From Paenibacillus sp. BJ-4 (GTDB lineage Bacteria > Bacillota > Bacilli > Paenibacillales > Paenibacillaceae): a stretch of 64,000 bases of DNA. Location: positions 124,001 to 188,000 of the forward strand of contig NZ_JAIVEM010000044.1 of assembly GCF_020404765.1 (NCBI RefSeq), in the 5' to 3' direction. How positions within the stretch are numbered: the stretch's first letter is position 1; every line of letters begins with the position of its first letter. The notes under the pieces are model-generated. The model made no database searches. It had not been told where the DNA came from and saw only the letters and a list, made by a program, of their open reading frames with translations. Position numbers and translations under genes: made by a program. Positions 18,539-27,467 of this stretch are shown in pieces.

Positions 18539-19433
18539 CTAAACATTGTTCATAAATGTTTGATGATAGGCATTCCGGTACTGCGAAGGAGTCATATGGA
18601 CTCTCTTTTTGAACAAGCGCATAAAATACTTCTCATCCGTGTATCCCGCTTCTTCCGCAACCTGCTTAATGCTCATATCTGTACGGGAAATCAACTCCTT
18701 GGCTTTGTTAATCCGAATACTGTGAATGAACTCCAAGGGACGCATGCCTGTGTTTTGCTTGAACAAACGAGATATATAATCCTTGTTGTAATTGAATTTC
18801 CTGGCTAAATCCGTCACTGTCAGCGGTTCTTCGGCATGAATCCGGGTCCACTCGATAATCTTGTTAAAACTCACATTCCCCCTGTGGGCTGACAGGACTA
18901 TTGATCAGACGACCAAGAGCCAGCTCAGATATTTCAATCAACAACAAGGTCAACAAATAATTCGCACTGTGATACGTGAGATAATGTGAGTTGGCTACAT
19001 GCAAAATTTGATTGACGATAATCTGAATCCGATCCCCGTTGTCTACCTGTACACATTGTGGTAAATAGATATCCCGCACCATGCCATGACGCTGCAAAAG
19101 CCCCTCCATAGCCTGGATTTCCTGCTTCATTTCCTCGTTAGATAATACATTCGAGGTTGCAGGAACGTCGAAATGAAACCAATAAAATTTAACCCCCGGC
19201 AACGATTCCCGGTATCCTCCATGGGTACGTCCAGGATAAAGCAGTACAATATCGCCTTCCCCGATCTCAAAATGCTCCTGATCCTCTCGTATATATACTT
19301 TCTCATGGACACCAAGGATCAGCTCAAAGTTCTCGATAGAACGGTTCATATGCTTCCAGGGCACCTCGGAAATAAACTCGCCTGCTGAGATAAACTGAAG
19401 GGGGGCGTCCACATTTACTTTCAGATAAGTCAT
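18539..19433 (-). pseudogene. AraC-family regulator split by a one-base frameshift
   Basis: Two overlapping frames together form one AraC protein. The upstream frame (18864-19433) holds an N-terminal cupin-like sensing domain (189 aa) that ends abruptly in ...QGECEF. The downstream frame (18539-18874) is a complete AraC double HTH with GYTDEKYFMRLFKKRVHMTPSQYRNAYH. Removing one C from the CCCCC run at 18878-18882 (GGGGG on the coding strand) joins them into a single reading frame of about 297 residues, the usual family length. The gene stands divergent to a beta-L-arabinofuranosidase-type enzyme, so its intact form would regulate that gene. The cause may be a real mutation, phase variation or a sequencing error. 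Confidence 0.82.
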
Positions 19434-19563
19434 GTTATCGCCTCTTTAGGTTCATGTTCGGATTTGTCCACCTATTGTATGGTTAAGCTACTGACATACC
19501 GCGATTGCAATGCTAATGTAGTGGAGAAATATACACCTTTATCTTAGCTAAGGAGCGATGACT

Positions 19564-21822
19564 TTGAAAGCAAAAGCTTTTGACTTGCATAAAGTAAGCA
19601 TTGATTCCGGTCCACCTTACCATGCGATGGAACTGAATGCGGCCTATCTGCTCAGTTTGGAACCTGACCGCCTATTATCGCGGTTTCGTGAATATGCGGG
19701 ACTAGAGCCCAAAGCGCCTCATTATGAGGGCTGGGAAGCACGCGGTATCAGCGGACATACGCTCGGTCACTACCTGTCCGGCTGCTCGCTGATGTTTGCC
19801 TCCACAGGCGACGAAAGACTGCTTGAACGAGTAAACTATGTCATCGACGAGTTGGAAATATGCCAAAATAGTCATGGAAACGGATACATTTCCGGTATTC
19901 CACGCGGGAAAGAGCTGTTCGAGGAAGTAAAGGCTGGAGATATACGCTCTCAAGGCTTTGATCTGAACGGAGGTTGGGTGCCGCTATATACCATGCATAA
20001 ACTGTTTGCGGGCTTGCGCGATGCCCATCTGCTGGCGCATCACCCCAAGGCTCTACCCATGGAAATCAAACTCGGCGACTGGCTGGAGGACATATTCCGA
20101 GGGCTGGATGATGAGCAGATGCAGCGGGTTCTGCATTGCGAATTTGGCGGCATGAACGAGGTGCTGACCGACCTAGCGGAGCATTCCGGGGAAGAGCGCT
20201 TCTTGAAGCTGGCGGAACGCTTTTATCATGGAGAGGTGCTGAATGACCTCGCAGACAGCCGGGATACGCTGGCAGGACGGCATGCCAATACACAGATTCC
20301 CAAAATTATTGGCGCTGCACGGCAATATGAAATGACAGGCAAACCGCACTATGCAGACCTTTCCCGCTTTTTCTGGAATCGGGTTGTTCACAAGCATTCC
20401 TACGTGATCGGCGGCAACAGCTATAATGAGCATTTTGGTGAACCGGGTAAGCTGAATGACCGTTTGGGTGAAGGCACCTGCGAGACCTGCAACACCTACA
20501 ACATGCTGAAATTAACGAGACATATGTTCGAATGGGACGCATACGCAGCCTATGCCGACTACTATGAACGAGCGATGTTCAATCATATTTTGGCTTCACA
20601 GCAGCCTGTCGATGGCCGTGTGTGCTATTTTGTATCACTGGAAATGGGTGGACACAAGTCCTTCAATTCTCAATATGAGGATTTCACATGCTGTGTCGGG
20701 TCCGGGATGGAAAGCCACTCCATGTACGGCACTGCCATCTATTTTCACACGCCACAAACAATCTATGTCAACCAGTATGTTGCTTCTACCGTAACGTGGG
20801 ACGACATGGATGTACAGCTCAAGCAAGAAACTCTCTTTCCGCAAACTGGACGGGGAACGCTGCGCGTCATCAGCAAGCAGCCCAAGTCCTTCACATTGAA
20901 GCTGAGATGCCCGTATTGGGCGGAACAAGGCATGATGATTAAAATCAACGGGGAAGCGTTCACCGCCGAGGCTTGTCCCACCAGCTACGTGGTGATCGAA
21001 CGGGAATGGAAGGACGGAGATACGATCGAGTATGACATCCCTATGACCGTGAGAGTCGAGGAAATGCCGGATAATCCGCGCCGGGTTGCTTTTATGTACG
21101 GCCCACTTGTGCTGGCTGGAGACCTTGGCCCTGTCGCGCAGGAGTCCAACGCGGAGCGCCTGCTGGCGTCTGTTCTGATCGGATCGGCAGGTTCGTTGAC
21201 CTCGAAGCTGGTTCCTGACGAGAATGAACCTAATGTATTCCGTATGGACGACTTAGGCTACGTCGGTGACCTACAGCTTCGTCCGTTTTATCAAATATAT
21301 GATCGTTCCTACACCGTCTATTGGGATCTCTTTTCCAAGGAAGAATGGGCGTCAACAGAAGCGGAATACCGTACCGCATTGGCGTACCAGCTGGAGCTGG
21401 AACGACGTACTGTGGATGCTGTGCAGCCTGCAGAAATGCAGCCTGAACGGGATCATTCCTTTACGGGGGAACATGTAAGTCTGGGGTCCATCTATAACCG
21501 CAAATATCGCGATACATGGCCTGGGGGCTGGTTCTCTTTTGTGTTGAAGGTCCTCCCGGATGAGACAGTCCAATTAGCGGTGACTTATCTGAAGGACTCG
21601 AGCCGCTCCAACAGCTCTCATCACGACTTTGACATCACCGCAGATGGTCAGATGTTAGGAGAAGGCAAGCTGGAGTCGGAGGAAATGAATAAATTTGAAA
21701 CGTTCGTCTATGAGCTTCCTCAGTCCGTGACGAGCCAAAAGAATGAAGCTACGATTCGATTTACAGCTCACCCGCAAGGCAAGGTGGCGAAAGTCGCCGG
21801 ATTGCGAGTGATCAGACGTTGA
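19564..21822 (+). CDS. Beta-L-arabinofuranosidase-type glycoside hydrolase (GH127/GH146 group)
   Basis: Predicted to remove beta-L-arabinofuranose residues. The enzyme class uses a Cys nucleophile held by a zinc site of one Glu and three Cys. Here the matching residues are Glu307 and Cys309 in CETC and Cys376-Cys377 in FTCCVGSG; acidic residues about 15 positions earlier (Glu289 or Glu293 in EHFGEPG) could be the acid/base. The (alpha/alpha)6 barrel is followed by beta domains and an extra C-terminal beta module, which with the 753-residue length points to GH146 rather than classical GH127. There is no signal peptide, so it should act inside the cell. TTG at 19564 is chosen because it lies 8 nt from AAGGAG; ATG at 19558 is too close. 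Confidence 0.85.
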   Translation: MKAKAFDLHKVSIDSGPPYHAMELNAAYLLSLEPDRLLSRFREYAGLEPKAPHYEGWEARGISGHTLGHYLSGCSLMFASTGDERLLERVNYVIDELEICQNSHGNGYISGIPRGKELFEEVKAGDIRSQGFDLNGGWVPLYTMHKLFAGLRDAHLLAHHPKALPMEIKLGDWLEDIFRGLDDEQMQRVLHCEFGGMNEVLTDLAEHSGEERFLKLAERFYHGEVLNDLADSRDTLAGRHANTQIPKIIGAARQYEMTGKPHYADLSRFFWNRVVHKHSYVIGGNSYNEHFGEPGKLNDRLGEGTCETCNTYNMLKLTRHMFEWDAYAAYADYYERAMFNHILASQQPVDGRVCYFVSLEMGGHKSFNSQYEDFTCCVGSGMESHSMYGTAIYFHTPQTIYVNQYVASTVTWDDMDVQLKQETLFPQTGRGTLRVISKQPKSFTLKLRCPYWAEQGMMIKINGEAFTAEACPTSYVVIEREWKDGDTIEYDIPMTVRVEEMPDNPRRVAFMYGPLVLAGDLGPVAQESNAERLLASVLIGSAGSLTSKLVPDENEPNVFRMDDLGYVGDLQLRPFYQIYDRSYTVYWDLFSKEEWASTEAEYRTALAYQLELERRTVDAVQPAEMQPERDHSFTGEHVSLGSIYNRKYRDTWPGGWFSFVLKVLPDETVQLAVTYLKDSSRSNSSHHDFDITADGQMLGEGKLESEEMNKFETFVYELPQSVTSQKNEATIRFTAHPQGKVAKVAGLRVIRR

Positions 21823-21868
21823 AATAAACGCTGAGATTATCGTTGCTGGACCTGACGCTTAAAACATT

Positions 21869-21896
21869 GAGGCTGCCAGCCAATCCAGGCAGCCTC
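21869..21896. terminator. Hairpin terminator between convergent genes
   Basis: GAGGCTGCC / GGCAGCCTC arms lie immediately after the stop of the XRE gene and about 45 nt after the arabinofuranosidase-type gene. The U tracts are poor, so efficiency is uncertain. Confidence 0.6.
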
Positions 21897-22733
21897 CTAA
21901 TCGTTCAGTAAATGGATCATTTTCTGCACCGTATCATTCTCTTCCAGAGGGCGATAAACGGTTAGCCTCAGTTCGGGGGCATCGTAAACTCGGAAAGTGA
22001 TATGTTCCATAACCAAGGTTCCAACGCGCGGATGATTGATCTTTTTCTTGCCGGTTGGCGTACCCAAAATATCATAGCGCGGCCACCATTGTCTGAAATC
22101 AAGACTGATCTCCATTAACTCAGCGACCAGATCCTTAAACCAGCCTTCCCCTACAAAAGGAGTGCTGGTTAACCGGAATTGCGCCAAAAGCCGTTTTGCA
22201 TGGCTTTCCCAATCCCCGATTAGGTTCCGGTAAGCGGGCGAAGCAAAACATCGCCAAATCGCGTTTCGCTCTTTTTTATCCATCTTTTCAAAATCCCCAA
22301 ATACTCGCTCACCCGCTTTATTCCAAAGCAATATATCCCACCGCTGATCCGTCACATAAGCCGGACATCTCTCATATTCATTTATGAAGTTTTGCACGAT
22401 CGGAATAAGGCTTGCCTCGATTGAAGCCGTTTGTTCTACCGGCAGCTGCCCGAGAGCCAGCTTGTACAAATGGTTCCTTTCTTCGGCATTAAGCTGCATG
22501 ACCGTTACGAGACGTTCAAGCACCTGGGTAGAAGCTTGTATATTTTTCCCTTGCTCCAGCCATGTATACCAGGTAAGACCGATGCCTGCAATCTGCGCCA
22601 ACTCTTCTCTGCGCAGGCCTTTGACTTTCCGTCTAGCCCCTATGGGCAATCCGAATAGTTCGGGAGTAAGTTTGGAACGCCTCGATTTTAAAAACTTCCC
22701 TAACTCCTTGCGTTTCTCTTCCTGATCGCTCAT
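21897..22733 (-). CDS. XRE-family regulator with MmyB-like ligand domain
   Basis: A 278-residue DNA-binding protein. The N-terminal HTH (residues about 10-85) has the characteristic RRKVKGLRREELAQIAGIGLTWYTWLEQGKNIQ, followed by an MmyB-like domain that in this family binds a small hydrophobic ligand (LALGQLPVEQ... to the AYRNLIGDWESHAKRLLAQFR and LDFRQWWPRYDI segments). ATG follows AAGGAAG by 5 nt. It is transcribed away from an MFS exporter and a CMD-family protein. Regulators of this kind typically control the divergent gene, and an inverted repeat in the shared spacer could be the operator. Confidence 0.88.
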   Translation of the reverse strand: MSDQEEKRKELGKFLKSRRSKLTPELFGLPIGARRKVKGLRREELAQIAGIGLTWYTWLEQGKNIQASTQVLERLVTVMQLNAEERNHLYKLALGQLPVEQTASIEASLIPIVQNFINEYERCPAYVTDQRWDILLWNKAGERVFGDFEKMDKKERNAIWRCFASPAYRNLIGDWESHAKRLLAQFRLTSTPFVGEGWFKDLVAELMEISLDFRQWWPRYDILGTPTGKKKINHPRVGTLVMEHITFRVYDAPELRLTVYRPLEENDTVQKMIHLLND

Positions 22734-22766
22734 GTCAACTTCCTTTCGTTAAAACCATTACTTTTA

Positions 22767-22799
22767 ATACTATGATAAGCACGATTCTATTCATAGTAT
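22767..22799. promoter_or_regulatory. Inverted repeat in the divergent XRE/MFS spacer
   Basis: Perfect 9-bp arms ATACTATGA and TCATAGTAT separated by 15 bp, placed between the two start codons. This is a candidate operator of the adjacent XRE regulator. Confidence 0.5.
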
Positions 22800-22854
22800 G
22801 GTATCTGTATTAATCTTACAACTGTAGCCGATTTGAAGTAAAGGAGTGATTGTT

Positions 22855-24054
22855 TTGAAAAGTAACGTCAGACCCGGGCTTACCAGAGGTCTAATTGCGC
22901 TCATGGCGGCAGCCTGCGGATTTGCCGTAGCGAACGTCTATTTGAACCAGACGCTTCTGGTCGATATAACCGAAACATTCGGGGCGACTGAAGCCGCGGT
23001 GGCGATCGTGACGACACTCACCCAGGTTGGTTATGCCCTAGGGAACCTTATACTCGTGCCGCTGGGAGACATTTTTGAAAGACGTCGATTGATTCTTGCC
23101 TTGTTAGGTGTGACAAGCCTGTCACTGGTGTCAGCGGCTCTCTCCGGCTCAATTACATGGTTGATTGTCAGTAATTTCTGTCTTGGCTTTACCACGGTGA
23201 TTCCACAAATTATCGTTCCTTTGGCCGCAGAAATGGCGGATGAACGTAATCGCGGAAAAGTGCTAGGGACGGTAGCCATCGGATTGGTCTGCGGCATACT
23301 AGGAGCCAGATTTGTCAGTGGCCTGGTAGATAGCTTCTGGGGATGGAGAAGCATGTACTGGATTTCGTTCGGATGCACTCTTCTGCTCGCCTTACTGATT
23401 CGACTTCGCTTTCCAGTAAGCAAAGGAACGACCTCGTTGCCTTATCGCGGACTTCTTCTTTCCCTGGGACCTCTATTTATTAAAGAAGGTGTGCTTCGGC
23501 GTGCTTGTTTAAGTCAGGGAATGATTTTTGGATCCTTTAGCGTTTTTTTTACGACAATAGGATTTATGCTGCAAGCGCCCCCTCACTCTTATAGCAGCGC
23601 TGTCGTCGGTCTGGTCGGTCTGGTAGGAGTCGGCGGTGCGATCGCTACACCCTTAATCGGAAGGGTCATCGATAAGAAGGGGGCCTCTTTCGCCAACAAA
23701 ATGTGTATGCTTGTAGTTCTGATCTCCTTCCTGATCGCTGTGCCAGCGGGACACTGGCTACCAGCTTTGATCTTGGCCGCATTTTTGTTGACAGTCGGTA
23801 CACAGGCAAACCAGGTGGCCTGTCAGGCCAACATCTTCAACCTCTCCGCTTCCGCGCGAAGCCGATTGAACGGGCTTTATATGGTTTGCACCTTCCTGGG
23901 GGGAGCATTAGGATCCTATTTGGGGGTATGGGCTTGGAGCCGTTGGCACTGGATGGGTGTGTGCATTTGCGGCATGGTTATGATTTCGGTCGGATTGAGC
24001 ACTGCTCTGGGAAACAAAAAATGGCGGGAACAACCGCAAACGATAAGTTCATAA
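22855..24054 (+). CDS. Major facilitator superfamily transporter (putative drug efflux)
   Basis: A 12-helix MFS protein of about 399 residues, most like the drug:H+ antiporter branch. The family motif A region is visible between helices 2 and 3 (GNLILVPLGDIFERRRLILALL), and the second half repeats the pattern (TPLIGRVIDKKGASF). TTG at 22855, 8 nt after AAGGAG, is a better start than the GTG that overlaps this site. A CMD-family gene follows 19 nt downstream, so the two are likely cotranscribed and controlled by the divergent XRE regulator. The exported compound cannot be told from sequence. Confidence 0.88.
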   Translation: MKSNVRPGLTRGLIALMAAACGFAVANVYLNQTLLVDITETFGATEAAVAIVTTLTQVGYALGNLILVPLGDIFERRRLILALLGVTSLSLVSAALSGSITWLIVSNFCLGFTTVIPQIIVPLAAEMADERNRGKVLGTVAIGLVCGILGARFVSGLVDSFWGWRSMYWISFGCTLLLALLIRLRFPVSKGTTSLPYRGLLLSLGPLFIKEGVLRRACLSQGMIFGSFSVFFTTIGFMLQAPPHSYSSAVVGLVGLVGVGGAIATPLIGRVIDKKGASFANKMCMLVVLISFLIAVPAGHWLPALILAAFLLTVGTQANQVACQANIFNLSASARSRLNGLYMVCTFLGGALGSYLGVWAWSRWHWMGVCICGMVMISVGLSTALGNKKWREQPQTISS

Positions 24055-24073
24055 AGAAGGGGATGGAACTATC

Positions 24074-24469
24074 ATGACATTTGTTGATGAAAACTACAAA
24101 AAAGGAATGGAGGTTTTGTCCAAAATCGATGGCGAAAATTACAAGGCCATCGTGGACAGCTTCCAGGATTCCGTAGCGCCGGATCTGGGGAGATTGGCCG
24201 TAGAATTTAACTATGGGCAAATTTTTTCCCGCCCTGGCCTGGATTTGAAATCACGCCTTCTTGCCACCGTGGCTGGCCTTACAGCCATGGGAAATACGCA
24301 GCAGCTGAAATTTTACATCAACGGCGCGTTAAATGTAGGGTGGAGCGAGGATGAGATCATCGAATGCATGATGCAAATGATCATCTACGCGGGTTTTCCA
24401 GCAGGTTTAAACACGATACTTACCGTCGCAGCAGAAGTATTTGAAGAAAGAAAACTCAAGTCGGAATAA
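24074..24469 (+). CDS. Carboxymuconolactone decarboxylase (CMD) family protein
   Basis: A 131-residue all-helical protein of the CMD/AhpD-like superfamily. Matching segments are GRLAVEFNYGQIFSRPGLDLKSRLLATVAGLTAMG, GALNVGWSEDEIIECMMQMIIYAGFPAGLN and a C-terminal helix. The redox CxxC of AhpD is missing: only one Cys stands in IIECMM, so it resembles the gamma-CMD or 'YurZ-like' branch rather than a peroxidase. It probably shares a transcript with the MFS gene. A decarboxylase or detoxification role is possible but unproven. Confidence 0.85.
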   Translation: MTFVDENYKKGMEVLSKIDGENYKAIVDSFQDSVAPDLGRLAVEFNYGQIFSRPGLDLKSRLLATVAGLTAMGNTQQLKFYINGALNVGWSEDEIIECMMQMIIYAGFPAGLNTILTVAAEVFEERKLKSE

Positions 24470-24475
24470 CCCGTT

Positions 24476-24509
24476 AAGCAGACGCTCCTTTTGAGCTGTC
24501 TGCTTTTTC
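24476..24509 (+). terminator. Terminator after the MFS-CMD operon
   Basis: AAGCAGAC / GTCTGCTT arms followed directly by a T run. Confidence 0.8.
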
Positions 24510-24559
24510 CGCTTACCGCCTGTATAACTTCGAATCATCGTTGCTACTTCATGTTCACT

Positions 24560-25720
24560 TCACATCATGTTCATTTCACGGAAGCTGTCTCTAATCTTGC
24601 GCAGCTCTTGCTGTGCCCGGCCGTATCGGGAAGCGTACGTCCAAGCAAGCACTTGATGATAGTGTGAAGGTGTTTCAATCGTGGTCACGTTATACATAAT
24701 TGGAGTGTCTTCCACTTCTCCTTTAAGGGTAAATTCGATGGCAGGATATCCATTCACCACGATGTCAGAAGCCCTCCCCGATTCCGGGTTGGTAAGCTCC
24801 GATTCTATATGATCTTGAATGATCTGTTTATACTCTTGAAGAGTCATACTGCTGTCAAAATCGTCTTTCGGTTCAGACAATACAATCAAATATCTTTCGG
24901 AAAATTCATTTTTAATGGAAATATCTGCGTCCTCATTAATCGTATCATCTCGTGACCAGCTCAACGGGGCTGTAACCGCAAACTGATTATCCTTACTGAC
25001 AAATACCTCGGGCTTCACGATTTGTGTAATGAGCGAAGAAATAAAGAATGCAGCATAGATAACCGAAATGATCGTCATTAGGATGATTGCCCCTGTGAAA
25101 ATACCTGTTTTCTGTCTGTTCACTGCTCTCAAATCCTGCACCTTAACCACATATGTATTCGCAGCCATATCGCCAAGCCGCTGTTTTTTGGGTGTTGCCA
25201 GCACACATACACCGGCAGGCAAGCCCAAGAAAAAAAGCGGATTCGTATCTACCAGCTGTATGAGGGTGCGGATCAACGATTTAACCAGACCCGGCGATCT
25301 TCCTTCTCCATTCACAACTTGAATACGAAGTACAAACTTGCCCAGCGTATAGCCTGTGAGTCCTTCCAGCAATAAATAATAGCAGAAGGAGCCAATCAGG
25401 AAGATACCCAATACCATGCCCATATTGGGGGTTTCCGCATCAGCTACCTTTTTTACCACAAAAAAAACCAGTCCTTCATATCCGAAAACGATAAGGATAA
25501 AGTCAATTATCCAGGCTGCCCATCTTCTAAAAAAGATAGAGGCCCCATATGTTCCCGATAATACTGCCATCTTATCCGGTTCTGGTCGACGATAGCTGCC
25601 ATGAGTCGCATACTCTCCCGGAACGACTGTAGATTGATTTTTCGTTAAATCCTGTTCCTCCAAATGATACACCCCTGATGTCAATTTAAAATCCCAGTTA
25701 AATTTAACCATTGCCATCAT
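24560..25720 (-). CDS. RDD-family membrane protein with soluble C-terminal domain
   Basis: A 386-residue protein with an RDD domain. Three or so hydrophobic helices lie between residues about 65 and 190, including AAWIIDFILIVFGYEGLVFFVV, and the family pattern TGYTLGKFVLRIQVVN...SLIRTL is clear. Another membrane segment (IFTGAIILMTIISVIYAAFFI, about 215) leads to an exterior or cytoplasmic domain of about 150 residues that looks like the PsbP-like domain found in some Gram-positive surface proteins (DNQFAVTAPLSW ... LIVLSEPKDDF). The start is uncertain: no clear ribosome binding site precedes the first ATGs. RDD proteins are mostly uncharacterised; some are linked to ion transport. Confidence 0.8.
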   Translation of the reverse strand: MMAMVKFNWDFKLTSGVYHLEEQDLTKNQSTVVPGEYATHGSYRRPEPDKMAVLSGTYGASIFFRRWAAWIIDFILIVFGYEGLVFFVVKKVADAETPNMGMVLGIFLIGSFCYYLLLEGLTGYTLGKFVLRIQVVNGEGRSPGLVKSLIRTLIQLVDTNPLFFLGLPAGVCVLATPKKQRLGDMAANTYVVKVQDLRAVNRQKTGIFTGAIILMTIISVIYAAFFISSLITQIVKPEVFVSKDNQFAVTAPLSWSRDDTINEDADISIKNEFSERYLIVLSEPKDDFDSSMTLQEYKQIIQDHIESELTNPESGRASDIVVNGYPAIEFTLKGEVEDTPIMYNVTTIETPSHYHQVLAWTYASRYGRAQQELRKIRDSFREMNMM

Positions 25721-25742
25721 TTTCTTGTCAAACTCATTTCAG

Positions 25743-25798
25743 AAAAAAATCCACTACTACAAAATGCTTCACCCAGAAGTCAATTTTATAGTAGTGGA
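25743..25798 (-). terminator. Terminator of the MATE gene
   Basis: Long imperfect stem CCACTACTACAAAAT / ATTTTATAGTAGTGG. On the minus strand it is followed by TTTTTTT. Confidence 0.85.
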
Positions 25799-25803
25799 CC
25801 TAT

Positions 25804-27195
25804 TCAGTCGATCAAACGATGCTGTACCCATTTGCTCCCTCGGAAGCGCCACAGGAACACGAGTCCCCGCACGCCCCATTCAATATCCATTGCCAGCCAA
25901 ACACCGACAATCCCCAAATTGAAGACGATGCCCAACATATACCCAAGCACCACCCGGCACAACCACATGGACAGCATCGAGGTGATGGACGTAAACTTCG
26001 AATCACCTGCTGCTCTAAGCGCAGAGGGTGTAATAAAGGCAATAGACCACAGCGGGATTTGGGCCAACGTATTAATCAGCATGACGATGAAGATGTCATC
26101 TACGATTTCAGCAGGCGGATGGAATAGACCTACCATCGGTTTAAACAAAGGCATCAGAATGAGACCCATGACAATAAAAGAAAAAGACGACAGCCAAATA
26201 AACGATTTGGTAAACTTGCGAGCATCCTCAACATTCCGACGACCCATGCATTGCCCGACCACCGTCACAATGGTAAGCGCCAGCGCATTCGCAGGGATTT
26301 GGAACACGTTAGCCAATGATGAGCAGATGGCGTTCGTTGCCAGCGCATACGTCCCCAGGTTCACAATGAAAATCTGGGTTAAAATTTTACCCCCATTAAA
26401 AAACATCTGTTCCGCTGCGAACGGAAGTCCGATGAACAGAATTTTTTTGAGCATCGCTATATTAAAATAAAACATATCTCTGATTTGAACACGCAGATCA
26501 TCATCTACCCTGACCAAATAGATCAACGCGCAGACGGCTGCCGCATATCTGGACACATTCACCGCAATGGTCATGCCCAGCACACCCATGTGCAAAAGAT
26601 TGATAAATACTACATTTAAGACCACATACGAAAGGTTCATAATGAGAGAAAGTGCCAAAGATGCCCGCGTCTTCCCTATTCCCCTCAGTGCCCCACATAC
26701 CGCCTCAACCACCGCAATTCCAACGAAAGATACACAGCTTCCCAGCAGATATACCTTGCCGTTGGCCAATACATCCGGCGAGGCAGAGCCGAACAGAACA
26801 CCTAAAATCGGATTGTACAACGCAATCATAAACAAACTGATGCATAAGGCCAGCAAGGAAACGGAGGAAATGGTGCCGGATGCGGCCTTGGAGACCATCA
26901 GGTCGTTGCCGCTCCCCCTATACTGCGCAACGACAACCGTCCCCCCGGTTGACACCGCGACAAACACATTAATCAGAAAAATATTCAGGGAATCAATCAT
27001 ATTTACCGCACTGACCGCCGCCATCCCTGATGAGCTAATCATGGCGGTGTTCACCAAATTAAGCCCCACAATAAAGGCCTGATCAATCAGAAGCGGGATA
27101 AACAGAGCAATAATCTGTCGATAATCAATAGATTCTCCCGTAAAATGCTTGTTCAGAAAGCCATGCGTTCTCATTCTTACACTCAGTTGGCTCAT
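25804..27195 (-). CDS. MATE-family efflux transporter
   Basis: A 463-residue membrane protein with the 12-helix MATE fold in two homologous halves (PLLIDQAFIVGLNLVNTAMISSSG in helix 1 and LPFAAEQMFFNGGKILTQIFIVNLG in helix 7). It probably exports toxic or cationic compounds using a Na+ or H+ gradient. Typical motifs include GTVVVAQYRGSG and VGQCMGRRN. The ribosome binding site is weak (GATGAT close to the ATG). It is transcribed alone and ends at a strong hairpin. A perfect palindrome upstream may be its operator; no regulator gene is adjacent. Confidence 0.88.
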   Translation of the reverse strand: MSQLSVRMRTHGFLNKHFTGESIDYRQIIALFIPLLIDQAFIVGLNLVNTAMISSSGMAAVSAVNMIDSLNIFLINVFVAVSTGGTVVVAQYRGSGNDLMVSKAASGTISSVSLLALCISLFMIALYNPILGVLFGSASPDVLANGKVYLLGSCVSFVGIAVVEAVCGALRGIGKTRASLALSLIMNLSYVVLNVVFINLLHMGVLGMTIAVNVSRYAAAVCALIYLVRVDDDLRVQIRDMFYFNIAMLKKILFIGLPFAAEQMFFNGGKILTQIFIVNLGTYALATNAICSSLANVFQIPANALALTIVTVVGQCMGRRNVEDARKFTKSFIWLSSFSFIVMGLILMPLFKPMVGLFHPPAEIVDDIFIVMLINTLAQIPLWSIAFITPSALRAAGDSKFTSITSMLSMWLCRVVLGYMLGIVFNLGIVGVWLAMDIEWGVRGLVFLWRFRGSKWVQHRLID

Positions 27196-27278
27196 ATCAT
27201 CACATTCTTTTTATCAAATTGAAAAAAACCCTTCACCAGAAGAGCTTTCATTGCGAAAAAATGTATAAAGTTGCAAGG

Positions 27279-27292
27279 CTAGGCATGCCTAG
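27279..27292. promoter_or_regulatory. Perfect 14-bp palindrome upstream of the MATE gene
   Basis: CTAGGCATGCCTAG lies about 85 nt before the MATE start codon in an otherwise AT-rich promoter region. Its size and symmetry suit a MarR- or TetR-type dimer. Confidence 0.4.
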
Positions 27293-27379
27293 TTCTTGAT
27301 TCCGTACACTTTTCTCTACATAGAAAGTATCACTCCAAAAGAAAATCCTGTCAATAGTTTTGCTCACATTTTAAATAGA

Positions 27380-27413
27380 AAAAAACAAAAACCTGCTCAA
27401 CTTAGTGAACAGG
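27380..27413 (-). terminator. Terminator of the GH127-GPH symporter operon
   Basis: CCTGCTC / GAACAGG arms (one G-U pair). On the minus strand they are followed by TTTTTGTTTTT. Confidence 0.7.
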
Positions 27414-27467
27414 CCTTCGGGCAGGAATACAATGTTTTATAATATCATTAACATCTTGTTATAGGAA

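Noticed and set aside
18864-19433. The AraC sensing half as a stand-alone gene
   Set aside because: It ends without a DNA-binding domain exactly at a homopolymer, and the missing domain follows in the next frame. A split gene is the simpler account.
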